Below the pieces are notes generated by a model. That model ran no database searches. It was not told the DNA's origin and saw only the letters and a program-made list of their open reading frames with translations. The position numbers were made by a program, and so were the translations under genes. Below are positions 32,718 to 46,083 of a stretch of DNA of 64,000 nucleotides, piece by piece. Where the stretch lies: NCBI GenBank assembly GCA_963921795.1, contig OY997645.1, positions 17,888,365 to 17,952,364 on the forward strand. Reading direction: 5' to 3'. How positions within the stretch are numbered: the first letter of the stretch is position 1; every line of letters starts with the position of its first letter. This stretch comes from Nannobrachium achirus. Lineage: Eukaryota; Chordata; Actinopteri; Myctophiformes; Myctophidae.

Positions 32718-32940
32718 AGTACGGTCAGGACCTGGACCAATCAGTGATGTCTCGATTGGTACCAGATCAAGTCAAACCATGACTAGTCAGATCTGGCCTA
32801 GAATATAACCTGATTTCAGCCAACATAAATCCTGCCCATGAAAACGGACTTCCTGGATTAATCAGAGAGGGTCCGATCGAGGCCAGATAAATATCATAAC
32901 TAGTCAGATATGTCCCAGAATATAGTCTAACCTTACATGC
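32718..32940. repeat. Two diverged copies of a 130-bp segment
   Basis: 32718-32815 and 32850-32940 share 'accagat/ggccagat', 'actagtcagat', and 'cctagaatata/cccagaatata' in the same order, a degraded tandem duplication. Confidence 0.55.
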
Positions 32941-32984
32941 TCATATTTCAACTAACATTACAAAATATGAAGAAAAAAAGCTTT

Positions 32985-33315
32985 TATGCCCATACATGGA
33001 GATTTCTGATGTCATAAATCCCAGGCCGAAAATGAGAATGTTAGAATACCCCCTTATGCCCATATATGGAGATCCACAGGCATCAAACCAAGGCCCTAAC
33101 TCACCAAGGCCCTGCTTGGCATAATTTACGTACGTTTTTTGCCCATATATGGAGATTCCTATATTGTCAATGTTAAGGACATTATTAAGGATATTATGTT
33201 ATCAATATTAAGGACATATATGGGCGGTGTGTTCCTCCCTCCGCGTCATCAGCGCCCACACTCTAGGTGGGGTTGGCGATAGTTGCATGTCACCCTGAGG
33301 TAGCAAGTCACCCTG
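32985..33315. repeat. Dispersed CArG-box repeat, fragment
   Basis: Three 'atgcccata(t/c)atggaga' blocks occur, with exact CCATATATGG at 33060-33069 and 33143-33152. The right end 'gtcaccctgaggtgtctta' matches 19625-19645. It is the same family as 18.6-19.6 and 58.1-58.8 kb. Confidence 0.8.
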
Positions 33316-33357
33316 AGGTGTCTTACTAGTCCTATAGTCCATATGACTTCCTGGTAA

Positions 33358-33457
33358 TGACGTCAAGATCATCCCCATATGGGCTGTGATCTGGCCTAGT
33401 TCTGAACGTCACCGGAGGACGTTATCATAACGTCATCATGACGTCATCATGACGTCA
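33358..33457. promoter_or_regulatory. Cluster of CRE-like sites
   Basis: Exact palindromic TGACGTCA occurs at 33358-33365, 33439-33446 and 33450-33457, with a one-base variant (TAACGTCA) at 33428-33435. The last three are spaced 11 bp apart as a short tandem repeat. TGACGTCA binds CREB/ATF proteins. No gene start is evident nearby, so function is uncertain. Confidence 0.45.
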
Positions 33458-33663
33458 TTTGGCTTGCAGGGTCACAAGGATAAATTAGCATTTATTTTAA
33501 TTATTTATTTGTTCATTTATTTATTTATTTATTGCGGAATCCCAAAATATTTTCTTATTTCAAGAACTACACTCAATGTGGACATTTGTCCAGTTTGAAT
33601 CACTTTGCATGTCAAGGATGATCATTGATCTCTATGTTATTTTTGTGATCTAAATAACCCTTA

Positions 33664-33858
33664 TGCTGCATTCACACTACAGATATATAGTTGAACGTTT
33701 TGCTTGCTTGGTCAATGTTATCTCAATGGAAACCAGCTTTAAAGATACAGGACACACACCAAACGAAGGTTTGGAAGCTTTAAAGCTGGTTTCCATTGAG
33801 ATAACATTGACCAAGCAAGCAAAACGTTCAACTATATATCTGCAGTGTGAATGCAGCA
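33664..33858. mobile_element. Foldback MITE, nearly perfect hairpin, TTA duplication
   Basis: The arms 33663-33744 and 33778-33859 match at 81 of 82 positions with a 33-nt loop. TTA flanks both sides (33661-33663 and 33859-33861), as in Harbinger-type insertions, with termini tgctgcattcacact. The overlapping frames on the two strands are mirror translations of the hairpin. Confidence 0.9.
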
Positions 33859-33861
33859 TTA

Positions 33862-36118
33862 TGCAGTAATCTTCCCCCATCTGCTAAATTAAATGTAAAT
33901 TCAAAGAAACTTTATATTCCAACTAGTATTTGACACTGGTCTGTAAGTTGTGTAAATAATTGCAAGTTTTTAGCACCATATAAACTGTTGGTATACAGTA
34001 ATGTTGTTTTGGACATATTTAAAAAATCCTCGTTACATTGGAGTCATCATCAATATGAGCTTCAAATAAATGTGTGCTGAATCCCTTTAGCCTCATTACA
34101 CATTTGTGCGAAATTGTGTACGCTCGCAAATACACACACTATGGAACCACATACAGATGTACACAGTTAATTGTGAAAAAATACAGTATATGCATAATAC
34201 AATATGCATGCATGCAAAAACATTCACCCATGGCCATGCATGCACATACAAATCTTACACAACTCCTCCGAGACGCAAGCTCAATGTCGAGCTAAGAGAG
34301 TACAAGCTTTCCACTCTGACCTCTAAGCCTTCATTCTCCCAAATGCAACCTGTCCTATATCCTCCACCCCATGGGAATATCAATAGAGCAAGCTATACTA
34401 TTCGCAGAAATCAATATAGCAGAATACACGGCTTACGCGGCTCTCCCACTCCACCACCACACCACCGTAGCACTTTGATGCAGTCACGTTGACACATGTG
34501 CTGCTTTTCCCCCAAGACATTGAATCAGATGTTGGGTGACCGATGGACTGTGTGACCCAAATAGTAATTGAAGAGCACGCTTGTGTAAGTCAGGCTCCAG
34601 CCTGGGGCAGTTTTGGGTTACAGGGCTAAGAAAAAAAGAAAGTTGCTCTTTGGTATTAAGTATTGCTTGTGTTAATTGTAGATCACTGGGCCTTCTCCGA
34701 ACAATAGGTCCCAAAATGGTGCTTCAGCAGGGCTGGGGATTCATACATGTCACTAACAAAGGCGCTTAGTGCACAGTGAGCCCTCTCTATTCCCCCTCCC
34801 AATGCCCAAAAGATTTCATGCTTTGCTGAATGTACACAGCCTGGAAACAAAGACAATTAGGGCCCAATAAATAATTGCCTTTGTTGGGGGGTGGCATTTA
34901 CATATGATCACATAACTTCCTCTTAGATTGTGCATACGACCTAAATAATAGAAGAGCCAAAAAAAGACCTTGAATAATATTGGCTGACACAAGGAGTTTT
35001 ACACCAGTCACAAACATAATCTGAGCCGATGCATATCAAGGTCACACAAGTCTGTGTCCAGTTTTCTGCCTCATTACTGTTTATCCATTTTGACTAATGC
35101 GTCCAATCCAAGCAACGTTTTTCTGCACAGAGCCACGAGGAGGACAAATGCAGTGACAAAACGCAAACACAATTCTTCTTTTCAGCACTTGAGACTTAAA
35201 CTTTTTAGTACCATATGTTGTGTTGTTTGGAGCTTGTCTGGGACCGTGTTTATATTTAGTTTCACATTGTTTACCTGCTTCCGCCTGCTCACTGCTTGAC
35301 CCTGAATTAAAATAAAAACCTCCTCCACTCTGTGTATGATTATTATCCCCCGCTCTTCCACATCTACCATTCTTTTCCTTTTTCACTTTTGTATCTACGC
35401 CTGGTCTCTGTACAGTTAATTATGAGCGTATTCAATCAATACATGACAAACTAAAGCGACCCTGCAGAAGATACGCAGCAGAAATCCTTGGTGTGATTTA
35501 GCTCTGAAAGTGAATAAACATGACCGAATGGACCCTCGGCCACATGTGTACACATCTCAGAGTTACAAATGGATAAACGAACACTGAGGGGTTTACTGCT
35601 CTTCCTCCAACTAACTATTGATGAGTTAAAACTTTGAATATACACTTGATGTGGGCGTTGTTGGTCCTCGACTGAAATGTAGGAAGGCATATTTTTCCTT
35701 CATAATTTATTCCCTGAACAGCTACAGTATATCTGGTTTATTTGTATGTTTCAAAGTGAAGGTTACGTTTTAAGGAATAATAGTTCTCCAAGTTTCTAGA
35801 CATTTGATCTTTCACTTTTACCGTTATATAACACAAGGCTCAGAAGGCTGATTTGGATCAATATGGTGTTTAACTGCATTAAGTGCATTATTTTTGACCT
35901 AATGGTTGACACTGTACTACGCTCTTACTGAATGAAATGTGCAAGACAGGAAGTTAAAAGAATCACACACACACACACACATGTCATGGACGTTCACTGC
36001 CCTTCAAAGCATCTGTACTTTCTTCTAGACGCTTAAAAATGTAATTCCTGCAGCTGCACTGGCAAACTCTAAAATCATCCAATACAACCAATCAGTCGGT
36101 TGCCATGTTAGTTACTCA

Positions 36119-36121
<3 letters not shown>
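33862..36121. other. Low-repeat stretch, possible conserved non-coding DNA near 34790-35000
   Basis: No gene is supported. The 34790-35000 part (gacaattagggcccaataaa, ataattgcctttgttgg) is repeat-free with homeodomain-type ATTA motifs. A short (CA)n is at 35965-35980. Confidence 0.25.

Positions 36122-36184
<63 letters not shown>
36122..36184. repeat. (CT)n microsatellite
   Basis: CT run of about 63 bp. Confidence 0.97.
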
Positions 36185-36185
<1 letters not shown>

Positions 36186-37434
36186 GGCTATGGTTAATTA
36201 AAATTGAAATGGAAGGTAGTGTATTTAAGGATTTGCAATCAATAATTTAGGTCAACTTATAATACCATCTTTTTGTGAGGCCTGTGAATCATATCACGCA
36301 ATGAGTGAAGCAAGGCCACGCTGTTGAAAAATGAATCTTTTCAGTTGATTAGAGGATTTATCAGAAGGACTACAGCATCATCTTTCAATTTCAACATCAT
36401 AATAGCTGTGGAGTGCACCATTTTCATTTCACTGATCCTTCGTTCTATTAAAGAACAAAACACCGGGTATTCACACAGTGCCATGCCATTAGTCCGACCT
36501 CCCATTGTTCCAAAGCACCATTGGTCCGCACATTATAACTAAGCCTAACCCATAACCTCACGCCAACCTAAAAGGTTTTTGGCTATTGGGATGTCAGAAT
36601 AATGGGCTCTCGGTTTAATGGGCTGCCCCGGAATTGATAGGCACTGCAGTTCTTCAAGGCTGTAGCCAGGATGAAATGACCATTTTCACGTGGCAGCTAT
36701 TTTGCGATTACGTCATACCATATGAATCAACCACGAGCAGAAGGGGGACATTGAGGTTGAGGTCGTTGGATATGCTCTAAAAGTGTGAGAAACATTTTCT
36801 TCTCAGCTCGTCTTTAAGCATTGTTTCATTCTTCGCCATACAATGATGTTGCTCAATTGTTTTATTGTGTGTGTTTTTCGTATAACATTTGTTTTAGATT
36901 TTGTGTGAAAAAAGAGAGAAAAAAAGAGCATGCCTTGTTGCAGGTATACATTCTTTTATGTATACTTTTGTATATGACTTAATGTAATTTGCTCAAGTAA
37001 AAAACATTTGAAACTACAATGTTCGCTAATCTACCTACCATCGTGACGCGTTGTGAGCTTGTAGATCGGCTATTTTCTTGGAATTGTTGGAAATGTTTGC
37101 CTAGGCCCTATAGTGACATGCCCAAAACCCGGTAACCAGAGCAGAGGAATGGCAGAGAAATGTGACGGTCACAACAGATATACAAGGGGAGGGCTCTGTT
37201 TTCTGGCACAGCCAATTGGCAGGTCCACTGGTCTTAGATGGGCCTAATCACGATAGGGGCAACTTTCTATCAGACCTGACCTAATTGGCACTGCAGCCTC
37301 ACAGTTCCACACTGGGAGCCAGACAGAGCACAATACGCCCATTGTCTGTTCGTCTAGGCCCCTGAGCCTCAGGCTTGTTGTCATTCTGTTGGGGAGAAAC
37401 CCGTAACACCACAACCCCCTGACACACATGCACA
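36185..37434. other. Non-coding stretch with a half hAT palindrome
   Basis: 37047-37076 holds the right half of the shared palindrome (gcgttgtgagcttgtagatc). No gene is supported. Confidence 0.4.
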
Positions 37435-37698
<264 letters not shown>

Positions 37699-39199
37699 AA
37701 ACAAATGCAAACACATACATCCCACCACCACCACTATTCCCCCCAGAAAACACATTTTCTCATGTCTTGAGGCAGACATTCCATCATTTCAATCATATCA
37801 CGGAGCTATGTGTCAAACAAAGAAGCCCCCAGCCTTTCCCATTACCTTATGATTGGCACCCTGAATGTATATGGCTGCTGACATTATTATTGCATGGAGT
37901 CGACTGAGATAATATTCAGTTGATGGTAATAAGAACTTTGCAATCGAACACACTTTAAGCTCTTTGAATTAGACAGCTGCATGGAAACAATTTCTACGAA
38001 CATCAAAGTCGATTCTAATGCAGAGAGTCATGCTCCCTGAAGAGATAAGCCATTAAAATAGTGCACCTCAAATCAATTTTATCAAGCCATTCATTGATAA
38101 TGACTAATGTTGCAACAGTAGAGTGCATTACATGTTTCGTAGAAGGGACAGGTGAAAATGTTTAAAAATTAGGTTTGCTGCTTTATGCGCACAGTCTCCA
38201 TGGGACTTTCAAACGGTATTTGCATTTCAAAGGCAAATTAGAATCGAGGTAAAACAGAAATTAGCAATTTACTTTCCAGGGAACATTATGTTTCACAACT
38301 CCCTACTTGGGCCAGAGCATTTTAAGCTAGACACGCATTTTATAGTGGAGAAGCTGAAGGATTTTTTTACCACCATCAGAAAGGGAAAATCGATAACTAG
38401 AAAAAATAGATATTTTAATACCGTTTTTCCCTTCCCAATACTGAAACCCTTACATGAAATTGTGTATTGGTCGATAATTATCCTGTGTCTTATCTGTTTC
38501 ACGTTTTAGTTTTAGTTTTAAACACTTACTGTAACCTGACAAAGCCAGCCTGCAATTCTTTCCTTTCTCTTTGTGATCTGGCAAGACTCTAAAAACCTAA
38601 GTTACTTTGGGGCCGTTTGTCAAGGCAGGCAATTTAGTAGGCGATTGGATCAGCCTTGTACAGTGGTGTTGCAAGGCTAAGATAGCCTATACACTTCACA
38701 TCACACAACACTTTGTGAGCTTGTAGATTAGCTATTTATGCTGTTTTTGAAAATCTTTTAAAATGTTTTGAATTACATGACCAGTAACCAGTCACAGCTA
38801 CAGCAGACCAAGTTGGTGAACAAAACTCTTTAGAAGAGAAAGGTCTTCAATAACATTTTTAATTAATGCTGTACTAGCATCAACAAGCTTTCCAAAGGCA
38901 GCCATTGTTTTTTGTTACACGGTATACATAAGTAAAAACTCTACAACTGTCTTGTACTATGCAGGAAAACAATGTGTGTCTCGCTGTGTCCTGTCCTGTC
39001 CTTACTACAGCTGGCCTGGGGCCAGATACATGAACGAGTGAAAACTGTTTCAAACAATGGGCTCGACTCAGGAGCCCAAACACAGAAGGGTGGGGGAGGG
39101 TTATGGGCTGGGCGGGTAGCTCCATCGAAGTCAATGGGCTGGGATTTTCGGTTACTAGTTCTTTTAACTCTATGGCATGAACGGCCAAGACGGAGGTAC
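37699..39199. other. Low-repeat stretch with a half hAT palindrome
   Basis: 38713-38738 carries 'ttgtgagcttgtagatta' with 'gctattt'. The rest, including AT-rich 37900-38300, shows no gene. Confidence 0.35.
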
Positions 39200-39283
39200 T
39201 GTACCATGGAGGAATTGAATCCCAGTCTCCACGGTGATGAGCATGAACTTGACCCCAAGGCCTAGCCACTCGGATGCCTTCAT
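39200..39283 (-). pseudogene. tRNA-Leu/Ser-like pseudogene or SINE head
   Basis: The minus strand reads 'ggcatccgagtggctaggc' (A-box-like), a ggtcaag anticodon region, a long variable arm, and 'gggattcaattcc' (B-box-like). This is the layout of a class II tRNA with a possible CAA (Leu) anticodon. Mismatches in the stems argue against a working tRNA. Confidence 0.4.
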
Positions 39284-39888
39284 GGTTGTCATTTAAAGCA
39301 CAGAGCTGATACTGTCGTCATCATCTAACCCCCCCTCGTGGTTCACTGATTAGTCCAGCGGCGAGCTGCCAGTCTCATTGGATTCTCAATGGATTTTTGC
39401 CGAACTAATATCTCATCATAGCGGAAAAGAAACTGAGTTTGCAATATTTAGGCTGGCTATGTGAAGCTTACTTTGGATGAAAATGACCACAGAATGGCAA
39501 ATGTTATGTTTAAAGTGTCTGAACATTTTCTTTTAATATATACTTTTATTTACTTTTTATTTGAGGCGTGGTGTATCAAATGAATCTTTTTTTGCTGCAT
39601 TGTTTTATTTAATAGTCAAACTCTCTTTAGGTGAAGTTAACCCAAACACCTTCTGTACTACTTTGCTGTTCTATTCTGCCCTCCCTGGATGGGCTGGGAA
39701 GGAACCACTTAAATCTAAGCATGTGTGTTCCCAATCCTCCCCATTTATTTTGGCTACTCATTAAGGCTGACCTGGGATAGAATTGGATTCTGACTCTTGT
39801 CTTACTCTAGTTAAAGTCTCTGGCTTTACACTGTAGGTCAGCATGTTGGTGCATTGTAATTTTTCCGACCACCCAATTTTATGACCAC

Positions 39889-39926
39889 CTAAACCTAAAC
39901 CTAACCTTAACCCTAACCCTCTAACC
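39889..39926. repeat. Short telomere-like repeat
   Basis: Imperfect cctaaa/cctaac/ccctaa units, about six in number, resemble (CCCTAA)n. Confidence 0.7.
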
Positions 39927-39944
39927 TCAGTAAAACTAATGCTG

Positions 39945-40040
39945 GTGAATGCTAACCTGCTGACACTGGTGAATGCTAACCTGGTGAAATGCTAACCTGC
40001 CGATGCTGGTGCATGCTAACCTGGTGAATGTTAACCTGAT
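39945..40040. repeat. Short tandem repeat with 'ggtgaatgctaacctg' units
   Basis: Four to five diverged copies of a unit of about 18-27 bp. Confidence 0.8.
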
Positions 40041-40179
40041 CGGACCAACGGGAGGTCCAACCAATGCTCAGTCCCCAGCATGCTCAATGTGTCGGCTATC
40101 TCCAGGATGAGTTGTTTTCTTGTTCCTTTTGTCAGTGCTTTTATTAGTGAACACAATGCTATAAACTGCTATGGAATAC

Positions 40180-41123
40180 CATAGATATACAAAGCTAGAT
40201 ACATCATTCGCCGCTGCAGTTCATTGGAATGACCTGTAAACAAGGCAAGGCGGGAGTGTGGAAGGCACGCACGCTGCCACTCAACGTGACTACTGGCCAA
40301 TCACAGCATGTCTTTTCCGGGACGTATCAATTCAATTCAAAGGTGCTTTATTGGCACATTGCTAAAGCAAGTGTCAATGCCAGACAGAGTTATTATACCA
40401 AAATACTTGTGGCAGTAATAGTCACGTTCATATGTCTATAGACATAGACACCGTTCTCAGCTGTTCTTAACACAGCGGGTGCCCACGAGGTGTCTACACG
40501 CCAATCTCTTTGATGTCCCAGGAGGCCCACGACACGTTGACGTGTTTCCTGTATATACAGTATTAACTTTAAATCTCACCGTTACGTTGGGGCTGCGCCT
40601 GGATGTAGCCCATTAGCCGCTAGTCGCTTCGAGTCGACGCTGAGAGCATTGCACGGTCGTTTTTCTCCGTATACTCCAATGCATTTCCCCATCTTTAACG
40701 CCCTTTATCTCTGATGTTTGTTTTATGGCTAAAACTGTGGCCGCGTGCTGCAAAATGTCCACATTTTGATCGGCAATGAACAGCTATGATCAACACTGGC
40801 CCATACAGTAAGTTACACAATAACATCCTGTCTGCGCTCATGTGACCAAGTGACGTCATGACGCATGCATTGACGCAACAGGGCCTTGTATTCTTCTATG
40901 GAGGTCAATAGAGTGGCTTTGGGCACTTAGCTTGGGCTCTGGCGCCACCTTTTGGGCAGCCGATGTGTTAAGAGCTGCATACGAAAAGACCCGCCCCCAC
41001 CTGCCCCTGATTGGCCTACCAAACACTTGGAAGCGTGTTTCAGAATCTCGGAAGCTTTCAAAATTGCCATGCCTTTGCAGACGTCCCAGAGCTGAAGGAG
41101 GTGTCTACCTTTCTATGTCTATG
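40180..41123 (+). mobile_element. Long member of the 8-bp-TSD MITE family
   Basis: The 944-bp element is flanked by tggaatac on both sides (40172-40179 and 41124-41131). Termini catagatatacaaagctag and (inverted) catagacatagaaaggtag match each other and those of 30270-30557. Its left 160 bp are homologous to that element's interior. A LINE-like 3' tail in minus orientation ('ttcaaaggtgctttattggc', about 40333-40375) sits inside, so part of the extra length is a later insertion. A TGACGTCA site is at 40852-40859. No transposase frame was found. Confidence 0.88.
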
Positions 41124-41131
41124 TGGAATAC

Positions 41132-42033
41132 TGCTATCATAGGTGACATTTTCCCATTGAAGAGTGTGTGATTGATTGTATTATTTAACTGTCTCTTTGT
41201 GAGGTGCTGAAGTGAAATGAGGAAAGAAGGCATTATTTAATTAGTTAAATTGCTATTTAATTTTTATTAGATAGATATTAAATTCTAATTTCTTAGTCTC
41301 GTAATTTGACATGCTTGTATGGCTTGGCAGACACGGAATGAGCGTGATTATTCTTCAGATCATTGAAAGGTGTCCTGCACCTAATTAATGTCTCTTAGTA
41401 ATCACTATCCCTACACCAGTAGAATGCAGGCAAAATATGATCTCCTTCACTTAAAAGATTGATATGATCACCTTCTCTATTATGTAATGACACAGTAGAC
41501 TTAATCATAGGGTGACTAAATGATGAGGGCTCGGATGGGGCAATGACTTTCTTAACGGACCATTATGGTCAATCTTTACAATTTCAGAGGAAAATTAACT
41601 CAGGATTTACTTACCAATTACTACCCTTTTCCACAAAAATGAGCAATCATGTGTAGGCAAGCTTTCAATACGGTCAAAGTAGTAAAGTAAAGTAGCAAAA
41701 TATTGAGAAATTGCATTAAAATATCCATGTATGTGGGAAAGTCCTGACAGTGGAAAGATTTATGCAACTTGTAGCACATTGGACACAAATCTCTTACAAC
41801 TGACACATGTCCACAACATGAGCTTGCAGATCTGTTATTTTTTACAGAATATTCACCTATTACTGCATCCCTAGAAATGGGATGGTTTGGTTTCATGTGG
41901 TTAAGGCACTCACCATGTTAAACATGGAAGAAATGTGGCCGCCCGCCAAACAAGGTTGCCCTGAACGATTTGGCTACATGTACCGTACAACTGAGGAGAT
42001 TATTTATAATTTGTGAGCAAAGGAACCAAAGGA
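41132..42033. other. Non-coding stretch with a half hAT palindrome
   Basis: 41812-41840 has 'cacaacatgagcttgcagat' and 'ctgttatttttt'. No gene is supported. Confidence 0.35.
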
Positions 42034-43753
<1,720 letters not shown>

Positions 43754-44024
43754 GGGCCTTTTCCACCGGCAAAGAACCGGTTCTGGTTCTTTCTCCCGCC
43801 TATGATATGAACCAGAGGTGAGCTTTTCCACCGAGAACCGGAGTTGGTTCCGAACCGTAAATGTTGGTTCCGAACGGGAACCACAAAATCCTTGGTTCCT
43901 CTGGTTCAATCATGGTTCAATCTGGTGGAAACGCAAGCCGGTTCGCAAGAACGAACCAAGGTTCCCAAGAAAGTTGAACCGGCACTGGTTCTGGAACCGG
44001 TTCTTTGCCGGTGGAAAAGGCCCC
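43754..44024 (+). mobile_element. MITE with GGCCTTTTCCACCGGC termini, copy 1
   Basis: Terminal inverted repeats of more than 30 bp (ggccttttccaccggcaaag... and the inverse) enclose 271 bp rich in 'gaaccgg' and 'ggttc' modules. It is a sister of the copy at 44063. No convincing target duplication. Confidence 0.85.
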
Positions 44025-44062
44025 TAATAGTTGCCTACCCAGGGACAGCAAAGGCAGTCTCA

Positions 44063-44339
44063 GGGGCCTTTTCCACCGGCAAAGAACCGGTTCTGGTTCT
44101 TTCTCCTGCCTATGGGATGAACCGGAGGTGTGTTTTTCCACCGAGAACCGGAGTTGGTTCCGAACCGTAAAAGTTGGTTCGTAACCAGAACCACAAAATC
44201 CTTGTTTTTTGTGGTTCCAGAGCCCTCTGGTTCAATCTGGTGGAAACGCAAGCCGGTTCGCAAGAACGAACCAAGGTTCCCAAGAAAGTTGAACCGGCAC
44301 TGGTTCTGGAACTGGTTATTTGCCGGTGGAAAAGGCCCC
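44063..44339 (+). mobile_element. MITE with GGCCTTTTCCACCGGC termini, copy 2
   Basis: This 277-bp copy lies in the same orientation as copy 1, 38 bp away, with about 90 percent identity by eye and a small insertion near 44205-44225. The W/F/R-rich frames across both copies are translations of the repeat. Confidence 0.85.
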
Positions 44340-45459
44340 ATAGCCAATTTGAAAGGAATCTGCTAAATCTGACTGATACATCTTGATCACAAAACTCCAG
44401 AGATAATATGTGACGATTTGTGTGAGATTATGACAGCACATTGCAGTAATGACCCAGGGAAATCTGCAGTGCGCCTTTACATTGCACCTATGATGTATGT
44501 AGCTTAAATCTTAGTCTTGTTATCTTTTTTTCCTTTATTGTGACAAGGCAGTTTGTGTCATAAGTAGAAGCCTGTCCATGAACAGATATTCACATATAGC
44601 CAATATGTGCAATTATCTATATGCACCTGCAGGAAGAAAAGGGAGGGCAAGATCAATGATAAGATCAATAATTATCATGGTGGTATTATCAGAGCGCACA
44701 TATGGATTCATTCTCCCCCCAATTGGGTCATTTTATTGCAGGGCCAGCACATACAGATCTCACCCCTGCAGCCACTAATATGGGATTTTTCTCATTAAGG
44801 GCTTCATGATCTGAAGATGGAAGTGGGACCCGGGAGCAGAGAGGAAAGAAAGAAAAACAGATTGCAACAATGAGCCCCAGAAAAAAAGAGAAAATAGTCT
44901 TTATCAATGGCTCCAGATTCTAATAAGATCAACCCCCTCAGCAAATTACATTGATCCTATAAGTGAGGAGGGGAAATGTAAATGAATGGTCAACAAGACA
45001 ATGTGAGCCCTGGGGTATTAATGGCCCTTCTTTAATGAGAGTCAGCACTCAAGAGAAAAGTACCATATACATTTTCATTATTTTCTATAGAGGCTCATTC
45101 CTAGATTGTCAGAGCTTCTTTAAAATGGAATAAAAAAAGGAATCTGTAATCAACACTAAGAAAGTATTTTCTAATAACAAGCCCTGGTTGTCAAAGGAAT
45201 TTAAAAGCAGGACTTTAAAAGTAAGGTAAGTGATTTCATTTAATTCAAATAATAACAAAATGGGTCTATGTTCTCATAGTATTAGTTAGAGAGAGTACTA
45301 TAGAGAGAGAGTTAAGCCCAAATCAAGAGTTCCTTCCGCCCTATCTCCTGTGAGGAGAAAAAAGCAAAAAGATTCAGTTTTCCCTGTAGGTGACGTCTTT
45401 CGTGGGTTGTTTTTGACCCAACAATTTTAAGAGTGTAAGACAAAAATGTGATTATGGTT
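44340..45459. other. Possible conserved non-coding DNA
   Basis: The stretch is free of recognisable repeats for about 800 bp (44480-45260) and rich in AT-type factor motifs (gataagatcaataattatc, ctcattaagggcttcatg, ggtattaatggccc). No coding frame is supported. The texture resembles vertebrate developmental enhancers, but conservation has not been tested. Confidence 0.3.
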
Positions 45460-45518
45460 TACCCCTATTGATTCCGGTCCGGATGCATTTGGGTCCCCAT
45501 CCGGAATCAATTGGGGTA
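45460..45518. repeat. 18-bp inverted repeat
   Basis: tacccctattgattccgg (45460-45477) pairs with ccggaatcaattggggta (45501-45518) at 17 of 18 positions. Confidence 0.85.
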
Positions 45519-45783
45519 CATTTATTTTAATGAAATGATTGTCTTAGGAATGCCACTAAAACAAAAAAGTATTATTGAACTCAAGTCTCCATGGCATGAG
45601 TAATCAATAGAAAAAATAAAATCATTTTGAGGGTGAACTACTTTACCCTTTAACATCTGGGGGCAACAAACATCCAAAAGAGGGACTAAAAGTCTTAAAA
45701 AAAAGTATTGCCAGATACTCCCTAGCCTATGCAGTTGAGGTTAGAGACACTCCCTAAGCAGCCTTCACATGGACTCTTCCGGT

Positions 45784-46016
45784 TGCCCCGCCCCCTCCCC
45801 CTCACACCTGCTGACTGCTGTAAACAAACAGGGAGCTCTCTCCTTTACAAGCTCCGTTATGTTTGGAAGCAGTGAAATAAAAAGTGTATGTATGGTAACG
45901 TTCTACCTCATGGAAGTTGAGTAGTGTTGTCAGGGCTGAGACACATGTGAGTCACATCTGTTACAGTCGAAAGACAAACGGTTTGTTCACTTTCCAACAG
46001 TGTTTATTCTCCAGGT
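45784..46016 (+). promoter_or_regulatory. Possible promoter and non-coding first exon
   Basis: A GC-box cluster (gccccgccccctcccc, 45785-45800) lies about 215 bp before a consensus splice donor, cag|gtgagt (GT at 46015-46016). Between them there is no long open frame, so any exon would be untranslated. No acceptor-flanked second exon was found nearby. This is a weak call based on the two signals in the right order. Confidence 0.25.
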
Positions 46017-46052
46017 GAGTTAACTATGACTGTGCGTGCGTTTGCGTGCGTC

Positions 46053-46083
<31 letters not shown>

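Noticed and set aside
33663-33880. Matching frames on both strands
   Set aside because: They are identical because the DNA is a hairpin; mirror translations are not genes.
41881-41950. tRNA-like string around 'gtggttaaggcactcacc'
   Set aside because: No B box or acceptor stem could be found at the right distance.
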